This document shows positions 6,722 through 15,554 of a stretch of 58,524 nt of DNA, piece by piece. The stretch spans positions 1-58,524 of the forward strand of contig JAESTG010000427.1 of assembly GCA_016763715.1 (NCBI GenBank). Direction: 5' to 3'. The position numbers and the translations under genes are program-made. The DNA is from Flavobacteriaceae bacterium (lineage in GTDB: Bacteria > Bacteroidota > Bacteroidia > Flavobacteriales > Flavobacteriaceae). The notes under the pieces are model-generated. The model was not told where the DNA came from, made no database searches, and worked only from the letters and a program-made list of their open reading frames with translations. Numbering within the stretch: position 1 is the stretch's first letter; every line of letters starts with the position of its first letter.

Positions 6722-7408
6722 GTGGCAGTTTATTTAAAGGTCTCCACAGATACTTGTATTCAAGTAGTCTCAAAAGTAGGCTCGATGTCCATGCGATCAG
6801 CTATAAATCAGGTGCCACACCAGGAGATTAGAGTTGCTGAAGCATTACTGTTGCCAAAACGCGTTATGTTTGTACGCCATCCGCTTACACGATTAGCCAG
6901 TGCGTTTAACCATTTTTGGTGGCTTACACTGAATAACACTCGTTACCATGAATTTGTACCTGCTGGCGTTATCCTCGCTGATGGTGGCAGATTAGAAGGC
7001 AGAGTGGGGGGTAATGAGCATCACTTTTCAGGCGATAGAAAGAAGTTTTACGATGACAAGCTAGCAGAAGAGATAGCAAAGGGCGGCACGACTGAAGAGA
7101 TAGCGGTACGGTTAAAGCAAGAGGATTGGAACCGGTTTATCGATCATGTTCTATCGGGCAATAACGATGACCATTGGGCACCTCAACTAGATATAGCTAA
7201 ACATGATGGGCAAATAGTAGCGAACATAGCTCACCGCTTTGAGGATGTTCGAACGCACTGGACAAAGTATGTAGGCGGTACATTACCCGAATTAAACTCA
7301 TGGCAAGATGTGCCAAAAATAGATTATAGGCTGGCTGAGTTAAGATCATATTATGATGAAACTTTGACGTTTTGGGGGGCAATCGATGGCACTTGGAACG
7401 CCGGTTGA
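6722..7408 (+). CDS. Sulfotransferase, PAPS-dependent (Sulfotransfer_2-like)
   Basis: 228 residues. PAPS-binding landmarks of carbohydrate-type sulfotransferases are visible: a 5'-phosphosulfate loop KVGSMSMRSA at 18-27, a 3'-phosphate motif VRHPLTRLASAF at 51-62 with Arg52 and Ser60, and the HWAPQ element at 151-155 that is typical of the carbohydrate sulfotransferase group. Such enzymes move sulfate from PAPS to a sugar or other hydroxyl. In a phage it could modify host surface polysaccharide or a virion glycan; the target cannot be read from sequence. It starts at a GTG and overlaps the first fibre-like gene by 23 bases, which ties it to the virion block. No signal peptide. Confidence 0.75.
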   Translation: MAVYLKVSTDTCIQVVSKVGSMSMRSAINQVPHQEIRVAEALLLPKRVMFVRHPLTRLASAFNHFWWLTLNNTRYHEFVPAGVILADGGRLEGRVGGNEHHFSGDRKKFYDDKLAEEIAKGGTTEEIAVRLKQEDWNRFIDHVLSGNNDDHWAPQLDIAKHDGQIVANIAHRFEDVRTHWTKYVGGTLPELNSWQDVPKIDYRLAELRSYYDETLTFWGAIDGTWNAG

Positions 7409-8075
7409 TCGAGGGACAGCCACAAGAAATTATTCGTCTAACTCAGATATAAGTGTGGCGTCGTTCACCCCAGATGCGGATGATTTTTTATTAGCATATG
7501 TGGCTATAGAAGATGGCAACTCTACCGAGCCTACAATGTCAGGGCAAGATGATGGGATATCATGGGCTAGAATAGGGGATATAGAAACCGCGACTCTTCA
7601 GCATGGGGTATTTTTTGGCGCAGCGGTAGGTAGTAGCCCCAGCTCGGGTGTAGTGACAGCAGCGCATGGGACCACCGTAGGGATGACGTTACAGGTGACT
7701 AGTATTTCAAGTGTTGATGTATCGGGCACTGTTGCTAATGCTTTATTACAAAATGATCAAGGCGGCGGGTATGCATCAAGCCTTACGCTTACTCTTACGG
7801 ATGCAACAGCATTAACGGTGGGCGGCTGGTCGGTCTTCGGTAATACTGTAATTCCCGAAGGTACTGAGATAAACGGTACTAGCGTAGACCAGTTAGATAC
7901 ATCTATGGATTATGATGCTTCGGGTGATGCTAGCCCTTCTGCTTCAGTTTCATCAGGGAATACCTATTTTGTAGGGTTTGCTGTAGAGCTTAAAGAGGCA
8001 GGTGGAGCCACGTATCCTTTAGAGATTCAAGAATTCACAAAATTTAAAAACAGGCAACCAATACTGGGGATGTAA
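7386..8075 (+). CDS. Predicted virion decoration or fibre protein
   Basis: 229 residues, poor in Lys and Cys, rich in Ser, Thr, Gly, Ala and Asp, with alternating strands (TLTLTDATALTVGGWSVFG). This is the composition of exposed phage beta-structures. The form RNYSSNSDISVASFTPDADDFLLAYVA resembles phage proteins with an N-terminal beta sandwich; the N-terminal half of the protein at 46031 in module B is similarly built and similarly placed. It overlaps the sulfotransferase gene. Exact role unknown. Confidence 0.55.
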   Translation: MALGTPVDRGTATRNYSSNSDISVASFTPDADDFLLAYVAIEDGNSTEPTMSGQDDGISWARIGDIETATLQHGVFFGAAVGSSPSSGVVTAAHGTTVGMTLQVTSISSVDVSGTVANALLQNDQGGGYASSLTLTLTDATALTVGGWSVFGNTVIPEGTEINGTSVDQLDTSMDYDASGDASPSASVSSGNTYFVGFAVELKEAGGATYPLEIQEFTKFKNRQPILGM

Positions 8076-8077
8076 TT

Positions 8078-8521
8078 ATGGGCAGAATCGTATATGGCGC
8101 ACTGAGTGGTGTAAGCATTTCCTCCGATGCAACTCAGGATATTTGGAACTTGCTTGCAGGGACTAATAAACGGATTTCTTTGCATGGCTGGGAGCTGACA
8201 AGCGCGGCAGTGGCGGCGGCTTTATGCTCTGTATCATTGCAGAGGGTGACTACTGCCGGTACAGGCGGTTCAGCGGTTACAGAGCAAGCCTCAGATGAGG
8301 ATTCAGGAACAATTGATTCCTCAATGGTGACTGACGTTGAAACACCTGGCACGCCAGACGGGGTTTTAATGGGTTATCAATGGGAACAATTAGGGCCGGT
8401 CGGTCATATTTGGACGCCAGAAATGAGACCTAAATCCGTAGACAGCCAAGGATTTGCTTTAGTTTGCAACACCGCCATAGCAATGACTGTTTCTGGCTGG
8501 GTTTGCTGGGAAGAGCATTAA
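8078..8521 (+). CDS. Predicted virion structural protein
   Basis: 147 residues, starting two bases after the preceding stop. Strand-rich, with GTNKRISLHGWELTSAAV, TTAGTGGSAVTEQASDEDSG and FALVCNTAIAMTVSGWVCWEEH at the end. This architecture is common in small phage virion proteins of unknown place. The surrounding operon of similar proteins supports a structural role. Confidence 0.5.
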   Translation: MGRIVYGALSGVSISSDATQDIWNLLAGTNKRISLHGWELTSAAVAAALCSVSLQRVTTAGTGGSAVTEQASDEDSGTIDSSMVTDVETPGTPDGVLMGYQWEQLGPVGHIWTPEMRPKSVDSQGFALVCNTAIAMTVSGWVCWEEH

Positions 8522-8524
8522 GTT

Positions 8525-9043
8525 TTGGCAACGCATACATACAGAAGGCCGACAGATTACGCGAGAGTTAAGCGGTTAAGAAGCATATTAAAAATAAATA
8601 TGTTTTCCGCCGTTCTTACAGGAACAGCGTTAGACACAATTGATGAAGACGATATAACTACCGGCAGTAAGACTATAATTGTAACACTGCATAACGATAC
8701 TTTTAAGGCAGCTGGAACAGGACCGATAGGATCAACAGCAGATACCCAAGCGTTAATAGACGGGTTTGACGCTGCAAGTAGCCCTACAAATGGCTGGAAT
8801 AATGAAGTAAGAGACAAAGCGCTAACATCAGAAGTTGTGAGAACAAGCTCAACAATCGCAACATGGACAGTAGCAGCTCAATCAGGGTATGACGTTTCAG
8901 CTCAAGAGATTATAACGGGCACTATCCCTACTGATGTATTGGTCATAGGGTTTGGAGCAATAACGGCTACACCCAATTTTACGGTTGATGCAGTCTCATC
9001 AGGATTAGGTAGTGGGCATTTATTATTATTAGGTACTGGGTAG
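8525..9043 (+). CDS. Predicted virion structural protein
   Basis: 172 residues from a TTG (M)ATHTYRRPTDYARVKRL; no closer ATG exists near the preceding stop. Beta-rich with a Gly-Ser-rich C-terminus (TVDAVSSGLGSGHLLLLGTG). It sits in the block of decoration/fibre-like genes upstream of the terminase. No family recognised. Confidence 0.5.
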   Translation: MATHTYRRPTDYARVKRLRSILKINMFSAVLTGTALDTIDEDDITTGSKTIIVTLHNDTFKAAGTGPIGSTADTQALIDGFDAASSPTNGWNNEVRDKALTSEVVRTSSTIATWTVAAQSGYDVSAQEIITGTIPTDVLVIGFGAITATPNFTVDAVSSGLGSGHLLLLGTG

Positions 9044-9054
9044 GAGGTTAAAAA

Positions 9055-10875
9055 GTGGCCGATAACATAGAGCTTTCGACTGGAAGCGGCGGCGCAACAG
9101 TTAAAACTGATGACGATGGGTCCGCTCATTGGCAATATGTAAAGGTCTCTTTTGGTGCTGATAACACTCAAACAAGGGTTACATCAAGCGTAGGGCTTCC
9201 TGTTGATATTTTGGCAGGAACAGCAACTATTGGCGAGGTAACGATTGGCGCGGCTACAGGGGCAGCAGGAGATCTTGCAAAGGCAGAGGATGCGGTACAC
9301 GGGTCGGGTGATATAGGGGTAATGTCTCTAGCGGTTAGAAACGACACTCTAGCGGCCTTAGCGGGTACTGATGGTGATTACGCTCCATTTCAAGTCAATG
9401 CTACCGGCGCTTTGTATATTCAAGAAGGGGCAGCTTTAGACGTATCTGCTGCAACATTAACCGTTAATGCTCATGCAGTGACAAACGCTGGTACATTCGT
9501 TGTCCAAGAGGATGGCGCGGCTTTAACAGCATTACAGCTGCTAGATGATGCGGTGGCGACATTAGGGACCACTACTTATACAGAGACAACGACTAAGGGC
9601 AATGTGATTGGAGCGGTCAGAAATGATACGCTTGCTGCTTTAGCTGGTACTGATAACGAGATAGCGCCATTCCAGGTTAATGCTTCTGGTGCTTTATACA
9701 TTCAGGAAGGCGCGGCGATGGATGTTTCGGCGGCGACTCTCACCGTAAACGCTCACGCTGTAACCAATGCAGGGACGTTTGTTGTACAAGAGGATGGCGC
9801 AGCACTAACAGCTCTCCAGTTAATAGATAATATTGTCCATGTAGATGATGCAGCCTTTACCCTCGGCACTCATTCAGGCGTGATGATGATGGGTTTTGCT
9901 GGAACTCAATCTGTGAACGCAAATGATGCTGGCGCTATTGCAATGGAAACGGATGGGGCCGTACACATTCATGATGGCGGCAATTCAATAACAGTTGATG
10001 GCACAGTAACAGCAAACCCAGCTAGCGGCACGATCGACACGGTGACGACTGTTACAGCGGTTACTGATATTACCAATACAATTGACTCAACAATTTCAGG
10101 GGCGGCGCTTACTGCTCTACAGTTGATTGATGATCCTGTATTTGCAGACAGTGCAGCTTTCACGCTAGGATCTTCTAAAGTAAATGTGCAAGGCGGCGTA
10201 TTCCAAAGCGGCACACCAACAGCGCTAACGGATAACGATGCTGGGGCAGTACTATTAAATTCTACTGCAGGCCAAATGGTAGAGTTGATGGCCTCAACTG
10301 CCGTAATAGGTAGCGTGATTAATGCTGGTACATTCGCTACTCAAAATACAGCACAGGCATCAACTAATACTCAAGAGATGGTGGGTGATGTCGCACATGA
10401 TGCAGCGGCAGCGGGAAACCCTGTTCTAATAGGGTCAAGAGCTACAGCGGCAATTGAGGCGTTAACTGAGGTGGCAGAGGCGGATGCTTCTTATATTGCC
10501 ACTGACCTACAAGGCGCAATAATTACAAGGTCTTACTGTACAGCTCAAGAGCAAGTAGAATTCTACATAGGAAATACTGACGGGGCTGAGGATGCTGTTA
10601 CCGGTCTAGATGCGGGCGGTGCAGGGGTGCATAATTACGTCACTAGCATTATTGTTCACAATGCTCACGCATCAACCAATGGATTTGTTACACTATTAGA
10701 CGGGTCAGGGGGCAGTATTTCAGCGGTATTCCCTGCACCAGCAACAGGGGGCGTGGTACACAGGTTTGACCCTCCTTGGAAGCAACCAACAGCTAATACG
10801 GCGCTATTTGTCGATGTAAGCGCTGCAATAACAACCATGCATATCACTATTTCAGGGTTTCAGGGTCAAGGCTAA
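9055..10875 (+). CDS. Repeat-rich virion protein
   Basis: 606 residues from GTG 9055 behind AGGAGGT (9042-9048). Two 73-residue repeats at residues 93-165 and 187-259 are 66/73 identical (AVRNDTLAALAGTD, then APFQVNA, then VTNAGTFVVQEDGAALTALQL), with weaker GAALTALQLIDD copies further on. The C-terminal 120 residues look like a compact beta domain (NYVTSIIVHNAHASTNGFVTLL). Proteins with this NDTLAALAGTDGDYAPFQVNA-like repeat are common next to phage structural genes. I infer a surface-exposed decoration or fibre protein. It ends in a TAATG overlap with the next gene. Confidence 0.65.
   Translation: MADNIELSTGSGGATVKTDDDGSAHWQYVKVSFGADNTQTRVTSSVGLPVDILAGTATIGEVTIGAATGAAGDLAKAEDAVHGSGDIGVMSLAVRNDTLAALAGTDGDYAPFQVNATGALYIQEGAALDVSAATLTVNAHAVTNAGTFVVQEDGAALTALQLLDDAVATLGTTTYTETTTKGNVIGAVRNDTLAALAGTDNEIAPFQVNASGALYIQEGAAMDVSAATLTVNAHAVTNAGTFVVQEDGAALTALQLIDNIVHVDDAAFTLGTHSGVMMMGFAGTQSVNANDAGAIAMETDGAVHIHDGGNSITVDGTVTANPASGTIDTVTTVTAVTDITNTIDSTISGAALTALQLIDDPVFADSAAFTLGSSKVNVQGGVFQSGTPTALTDNDAGAVLLNSTAGQMVELMASTAVIGSVINAGTFATQNTAQASTNTQEMVGDVAHDAAAAGNPVLIGSRATAAIEALTEVAEADASYIATDLQGAIITRSYCTAQEQVEFYIGNTDGAEDAVTGLDAGGAGVHNYVTSIIVHNAHASTNGFVTLLDGSGGSISAVFPAPATGGVVHRFDPPWKQPTANTALFVDVSAAITTMHITISGFQGQG
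9331..9831 (+). repeat. Two in-gene protein repeats with divergent codons
   Basis: Copy 1 is 9331-9549 and copy 2 is 9613-9831, separated by 63 bases. The proteins match at 66 of 73 positions with no gap. The DNA differs at most degenerate third positions (for example GCTGCAACATTAACC against GCGGCGACTCTCACC), so at DNA level the repeat is hard to see. Confidence 0.9.
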
Positions 10876-11015
10876 TGAGCATCGATTACATTTACAAGCT
10901 TTTAGGGATGAAAGAGGTTGAGTTGAACGCTACTAGAGCAGAAAGAGACCTGATAAAAGCTGAGGTTAAAAAGTTAAAAGAAGAGCTAGAAACGCTCACT
11001 AAAGTTGCAGACTAA
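10875..11015 (+). CDS. Small coiled-coil protein
   Basis: 46 residues: MSIDYIYKLLGMKEVEL, then a heptad-patterned charged helix (AERDLIKAEVKKLKEELETL). It is coupled by TAATG overlaps to the genes on both sides. It may trimerise a fibre or act as a chaperone; neither is shown. Confidence 0.5.
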   Translation: MSIDYIYKLLGMKEVELNATRAERDLIKAEVKKLKEELETLTKVAD

Positions 11016-11194
11016 TGCCATTATTAACGATAATAACCAATTTAGGGATGGGTGGCACCGCATCAACGGTCAGAGAAACAAGAATGAGAGGTGAAAATAT
11101 AATCACAATGCCCTCTCAAAATAGATCGCTGTATATGCCAAACGAAAATAGATCTATAATTATGCCACCCAATAGGCGAAAGGTTGACCCATGA
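11015..11194 (+). CDS. Small Met/Asn/Arg-rich protein
   Basis: 59 residues, coupled at both ends. It has three approximate copies of a short motif (NIITMPSQNRSL, LYMPNENRSI, IIMPPNRRKV), that is MPxxNRS with a nine to eleven residue period. Such motifs occur in phage proteins that link fibres or decoration subunits, but I know no named family. Confidence 0.5.
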   Translation: MPLLTIITNLGMGGTASTVRETRMRGENIITMPSQNRSLYMPNENRSIIMPPNRRKVDP

Positions 11195-11493
11195 CTGTAA
11201 AATGGCATAGAGACTTAATCTTTAAAGGGGATGATGCAAAAGACCCCAGTGATGTAGTGGATTATACGATTGATTTTGGTCCTATGCTTCAAGTCGATGC
11301 TATTAGCACCATAACGGCAACAGGGACAAACATTACAATAGACTCAAGCTCCAATAGTGGCAACGTAGTAACAGTTTGGACTAGTGCAGGAACGGATGGA
11401 ACCATAGCAACGGTTAAACTGCTAATAGTGACGACTAACGCAACCCCAAGAACATTTGAGCGATCATTTAAAATCGAGGTCAGAAACCAATGA
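11191..11493 (+). CDS. Phage fibre-tail adaptor-like protein
   Basis: 100 residues. The order KDPSDVVDYTIDFGPML, ISTITATGTNITIDSS, VVTVWTSAGTDGTIATVKLLIVTTNATPRTFERSFKIEVRNQ matches small immunoglobulin-like phage proteins annotated as fibre-tail adaptors (DPxxVLDYxxDW...L, then ...VTxxxxTxxGRxxxRSxxIxV). It probably holds a fibre or decoration protein to the virion. ATGA overlaps at both ends place it in the structural operon. Confidence 0.55.
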   Translation: MTVKWHRDLIFKGDDAKDPSDVVDYTIDFGPMLQVDAISTITATGTNITIDSSSNSGNVVTVWTSAGTDGTIATVKLLIVTTNATPRTFERSFKIEVRNQ

Positions 11494-11867
11494 CAATTCG
11501 CAGACAGCCCCAGACTCTATTCACAAGCGCCGCAAGGACTGCAACCATTGTCAGTTCGGTACTAAGTGCAGAGGAAGTTATCTCAAGTATATTCACCATT
11601 GATTGTACTGCAGTGACCTCTACCCCGAGTGTGGTGTTTTCAATAGAGGGCAAAGACCCTTTATCAGGGACGTTTTACAATATTATCGACAGCGCTGCAA
11701 TAACCGCCACTGGGACTACCACAATACAAATAGGGATGAACATTATCGCGGCGGCAAATATAGCGGCAAATGAAATGCTACCAAGTGAATACAGAATAAC
11801 AGCAACCCATGGGGACGGTGATTCAATAACCTATACTGTCGGCGCTGTTCATATGGTACAAAACTAG
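11490..11867 (+). CDS. Predicted virion structural protein
   Basis: 125 residues, beta-rich (VSSVLSAEEVISSIFTIDCTAV, then VVFSIEGKDPLSGTFYNI, then SEYRITATHGDGDSITYTVGAVHMVQN). This is the outline of a common small phage protein of about 120 residues next to fibre-tail adaptors. It overlaps the preceding gene by four bases. Role inferred from place and fold type only. Confidence 0.5.
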   Translation: MTIRRQPQTLFTSAARTATIVSSVLSAEEVISSIFTIDCTAVTSTPSVVFSIEGKDPLSGTFYNIIDSAAITATGTTTIQIGMNIIAAANIAANEMLPSEYRITATHGDGDSITYTVGAVHMVQN

Positions 11868-11892
11868 TGACTAGGTTAGAGGCTGGAAAGTA

Positions 11893-12192
11893 ATGCCTAA
11901 GACAGGAGTATCAGTGGCAGCGCATAACCGACAAATGCGGCGGGATGCTTTAAGGGAGCAGCTTTCTAACCAAAAGCATGTAGAGCACGTTATTGTTTTG
12001 CTTGATAAACTAAGAGACCTTGATGAAGAATTAGACAATTTAGAAATAACAAGGCTTTCAAAGGTTATCGACACTAAATTAAAGTTAATTAACAAGTACT
12101 TGCCAGACGATAAAGAACCTTCAGATTTAAACCTAATCGCACAAGTAACAACCCAAACACACGAACAATGGTTAGAGTCATTAAATGAATGA
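11893..12192 (+). CDS. Probable terminase small subunit
   Basis: 99-residue, all-helical, charged protein (RQMRRDALREQLSNQKHVEHVI, later ITRLSKVIDTKLKLINKYLPDD). It overlaps TerL by eight bases, the usual place of TerS, which recognises the packaging site and regulates TerL. The middle, with KxIDTKLKLINKYLPD, is close to the LKLVDKFLPS of the module B counterpart at 48745, suggesting the same family. No classical helix-turn-helix was identified. Confidence 0.6.
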   Translation: MPKTGVSVAAHNRQMRRDALREQLSNQKHVEHVIVLLDKLRDLDEELDNLEITRLSKVIDTKLKLINKYLPDDKEPSDLNLIAQVTTQTHEQWLESLNE

Positions 12193-13723
12193 GCTAGAAC
12201 TACAAAAGCGTAAAAGGCTAAAGAGTGACTTTGCATTCTATGCCCGTAATTGCTTATTCATTAGAACTAAAGACAAAGGGTTGAAGCCGCTTCAATTAAA
12301 TAAAGCCCAACTGTTCATCCATCAAAAGCTAGAAGAGCAAAAGGATACGACAGGTAAAGTAAGAGCCATAATATTAAAAGGCAGGCAACAAGGGGCAAGC
12401 ACTTACATTGAAGGCCGTTTTATGTGGAGAACAACCCACGAGAAAGGGGTAAGAGCTTATATACTTACGCATGAAGATGACGCCTCACAAAACCTGTTTA
12501 ACATGGCTAAACGTTACTTTGAACATCTACCTAAGTTTGTTAAGCCAAGTACAAGCGCTGCCAATGCTAAAGAGCTCCTGTTTAACCTTTTAGACTCAGG
12601 CTATCAAATAGGCACGGCAGGTAATAAGTCGGTAGGTCGAAGCCAAACGAATCAATACTTTCATGGGTCTGAGGTAGCATTCTGGCCCAACGCAAGTGAA
12701 CACGCTAAAGGGATACTACAAACGGTCCCTGATGCTGATGGAACAGAGGTAATATACGAGTCAACAGCTAATGGGGTTGGCAACTTCTTTCACCAACAAT
12801 GGAAAGCTGCAGAGAGGGGGGAGAATGATTTTATTCCTGTATTCGTTCCCTGGTTTTGGCAAGAAGAGTATTCAAAAACACCACCTAAAGAATTTAGAGC
12901 AACGGTAGAAGAGTCTGAACTAGCTGAACAGTATGATATTACAACCGATCAGATTTATTGGAGACGCACAAAGATAGCCGACTTGTCAGCAGACGGCACC
13001 GATGGTGAACGGTCGTTTAAACAAGAGTATCCAATGAATGCAGCGGAAGCCTTTCAACTATCAGGTGAGTCTGGATTGATTGGTGCAGATAACGTAGTTA
13101 AGGCTAGAAAGTCAGAGGTCAATGGTAACGGCTCTTACATTGTTGGCGTGGACCCAAGCAGAGGGGGGGATAGATTCTCAATCATTAAGCGGCAGGGCAG
13201 GAAAGCCTACGATGCAAAATCATGGACAGGCGAGGCGGTTAACTCATTAGGAAAGGCTGTACAGAAGTGCAAGAAGGTTCTAGATACTGCCTGCCCAACA
13301 GCTAACAAGAAGCCCGACATGATGTTTATAGATGCTGGTGGTGGTAGTGACTTGGTAGATCGATTACATGAGCTGGGGTATGACAACGTTAAAGCTGTAG
13401 CATTTGGATCAAGCCCTCTAGATGCGGATAAGTACAAGAACAAGCGCGGTGAGATGTGGGGCGAAATGAATTTATGGTTAGCTGACGAGAATCTAGATGT
13501 AGAGATACCAGATGATGACGAGATACAGGCAGACCTTTGCGCTAGCCCTTATGATAGGGATTCAATGGATAGAATAGTGTTGTGGAAGAAAGAGAAGATT
13601 AAAAAAGAATATGGATTTAGCCCTGATATCGGAGATGCCTTAGCGTTGACATTTGCTGAGCCAGTGAGTCAGGGGTCGAAACTATCAATACCCGTATCTT
13701 CTGGGGGCTGGATGAATGCCTGA
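12185..13723 (+). CDS. Terminase large subunit (TerL, module A)
   Basis: 512-residue packaging motor. N-terminal ATPase: Walker A ILKGRQQGAST at about 63-73, Walker B-like region YFHGSEVAFWP near 158-168, coupling motif YESTANG near 191-197. C-terminal RNase H-like nuclease: GVDPSRGGDR near 314-323, FIDAGGGSD near 380-388, and SPDIGDAL near 487-494, giving the acidic metal ligands. It starts inside TerS and overlaps the portal by eight bases. It is clearly different from the module B TerL (49047), which has GGRGSTKST as Walker A. Confidence 0.92.
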   Translation: MNELELQKRKRLKSDFAFYARNCLFIRTKDKGLKPLQLNKAQLFIHQKLEEQKDTTGKVRAIILKGRQQGASTYIEGRFMWRTTHEKGVRAYILTHEDDASQNLFNMAKRYFEHLPKFVKPSTSAANAKELLFNLLDSGYQIGTAGNKSVGRSQTNQYFHGSEVAFWPNASEHAKGILQTVPDADGTEVIYESTANGVGNFFHQQWKAAERGENDFIPVFVPWFWQEEYSKTPPKEFRATVEESELAEQYDITTDQIYWRRTKIADLSADGTDGERSFKQEYPMNAAEAFQLSGESGLIGADNVVKARKSEVNGNGSYIVGVDPSRGGDRFSIIKRQGRKAYDAKSWTGEAVNSLGKAVQKCKKVLDTACPTANKKPDMMFIDAGGGSDLVDRLHELGYDNVKAVAFGSSPLDADKYKNKRGEMWGEMNLWLADENLDVEIPDDDEIQADLCASPYDRDSMDRIVLWKKEKIKKEYGFSPDIGDALALTFAEPVSQGSKLSIPVSSGGWMNA

Positions 13724-15554
13724 AAAGAAACTAAGCACATTCTCGCAGGCTGAGAAAGATAAAATCATTAAGCAATTTATGGCTGACTTTGATCTAGCGT
13801 TTACCGCTGAGTCTGAGAATAGAGCTGATATGGTAGATGATCTTAAATTCGCTGCCTTGGACCAGTGGGATGAGGATGTGAAGAACGACAGAGAAGGGCG
13901 TCCAATGCTCACCCTAGATCACATCGGGCAGTCTATTAGAAAGGTCACTGGGGGCATTAGACAGAACATGCCTTCTATTAAAGTGGACCCCATTGATGAT
14001 GGAGCAGATAAGGAAACAGCATCAGTACTAGAGGATCTTACAAGGCAGATTGAGCAAACGTCAAAAGCCCAAGCTGGGGCTTATATGACAGCCGCTAACT
14101 TCCAGGTGAAGATGGGATACGGCGTTTGGCGGGTTAACACGGTAGAGAATACCGATGATATATTCACCCAGGACATTGTTATACAGCGTGAGCGTAATCC
14201 TTTTACTTGGTACTTTGACCCTGATGCGACAGAGCCACAAAAACAAGATGGACGGTTTTGTATCAAGTCTGAAACCATGAGCGCTGATAAGTTTAAGATG
14301 CTTTACGGGAAAGATGTTCCTAGCTCTACGCCAAGCCCTAGTGTTGGTGAGTCGATGGAACGCTGGTATTCGGCTGATTCAGTTAGGATTGGTGAATACT
14401 TTGTTAAGAAGAAGAAGAAGCGCGAATTAACCCAATTATCTAACGGTGTGGTTATCCCAACCGATGAGATCACTCAACAAGACGTTCAAGGGTATAGAGA
14501 GCAAGGTATTGAGCCGGTCAAGACCAGAGAGGTTGAGATTGATGAAATCCATTGGTACAAACTATCGGCGTTTGACATATTAGAGCACACTATTTGGCCT
14601 GGTAAGTATTTCCCTGGTATCCCAGTTTACGGGGTTGAGGAGAATATCGAGGGCAAAACTGAGTACAGAGGCATAGTAAGGCCGGCTAAAGATCCTCAAC
14701 GGATGTACAACTATTGGAATAGTGCAGCTGCTGAGACAATAGCACTGCAACCCAAAGCGCCTTATTTAGTGACTAAAGATCAAATCAAAGGCTATGAAGA
14801 GTTTTGGAACCAAGCGAATCAAAAGAATCTGCCTTATTTACCATACAACCCTGATGCCAAAGCTCCACCGCCACAACGAATAGCGCCACCTTCAATGCAG
14901 TCAGGACTGTTACAGCAAGCTCAGATAAGCGCTCAAGATATCCAACAGGCTACGGGCGTATTTGAAGCTAGCACGGGGCAGCTACCAGAACAACGCTCAG
15001 GTAAGGCGGTCATTGCGCTACAACAAGAGGCCGATCTAGGAACGTCTTTATTTATGGCTAACCTAGCGTCTGCTGTTGAGCACACTGGGAGGGTGATATT
15101 AGATTTAATCCCTAAATACTATGACACACAGAGAATGATTAGATTAAGGGGGGAGGACGATTCTATTAAGTTTGTAGAGATAAACCGGCCTATGTTAACC
15201 CCAGATGGTATGCGGATCCAAAACGATCTGACACGCGGTAAATACGATGTAAGAGTCGGTGTTGGCCCGTCCTATCGTACCAGACGGATTGAGGCCGCTA
15301 GTAGTATGGTTGAGCTGGCTAGGGTCTTTCCTCAAATACTTGAGGTCTCTGGCGACCTGGTAGCTAAAAACCTTGATTGGCCGGGTGCTGATGAGATAGC
15401 TGAACGTCTTAGAAAGCTGTTACCGCCTGGTATTGCTGAGCCTACCGAGGAAGAATCAGAGCAATGCAACAACAACAACAGCAAGCCCAGCAACAGCAAC
15501 AGATACAGCAAGCCGCTATACAATTGGAAATGGCCGAAAAACAGGCTAAAATAG
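13716..15554 (+). CDS. Portal protein, P22-like, frameshifted near its C-terminus
   Basis: Portal vertex protein through which DNA enters and leaves the head. The first 580 residues look intact: N-terminal helices (ENRADMVDDLKFAALDQWDED), GRPMLTLDHIGQSIRKVTGGIRQN, PFTWYFDPDAT, and the stem/crown parts GVFEASTGQLPEQRSGKAV and RTRRIEAASSMVELA. Portals of this family end in a long Gln-rich helix. Here the frame instead turns into CNNNNSKPSNSN and stops, while the Gln-rich helix continues in the -1 frame from 15464. One extra A in GCAATGC (15461-15467) would give EQMQQQQQ and a 685-residue portal. Either a sequencing deletion or a real split. Confidence 0.85.
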   Translation: MPEKKLSTFSQAEKDKIIKQFMADFDLAFTAESENRADMVDDLKFAALDQWDEDVKNDREGRPMLTLDHIGQSIRKVTGGIRQNMPSIKVDPIDDGADKETASVLEDLTRQIEQTSKAQAGAYMTAANFQVKMGYGVWRVNTVENTDDIFTQDIVIQRERNPFTWYFDPDATEPQKQDGRFCIKSETMSADKFKMLYGKDVPSSTPSPSVGESMERWYSADSVRIGEYFVKKKKKRELTQLSNGVVIPTDEITQQDVQGYREQGIEPVKTREVEIDEIHWYKLSAFDILEHTIWPGKYFPGIPVYGVEENIEGKTEYRGIVRPAKDPQRMYNYWNSAAAETIALQPKAPYLVTKDQIKGYEEFWNQANQKNLPYLPYNPDAKAPPPQRIAPPSMQSGLLQQAQISAQDIQQATGVFEASTGQLPEQRSGKAVIALQQEADLGTSLFMANLASAVEHTGRVILDLIPKYYDTQRMIRLRGEDDSIKFVEINRPMLTPDGMRIQNDLTRGKYDVRVGVGPSYRTRRIEAASSMVELARVFPQILEVSGDLVAKNLDWPGADEIAERLRKLLPPGIAEPTEEESEQCNNNNSKPSNSNRYSKPLYNWKWPKNRLK

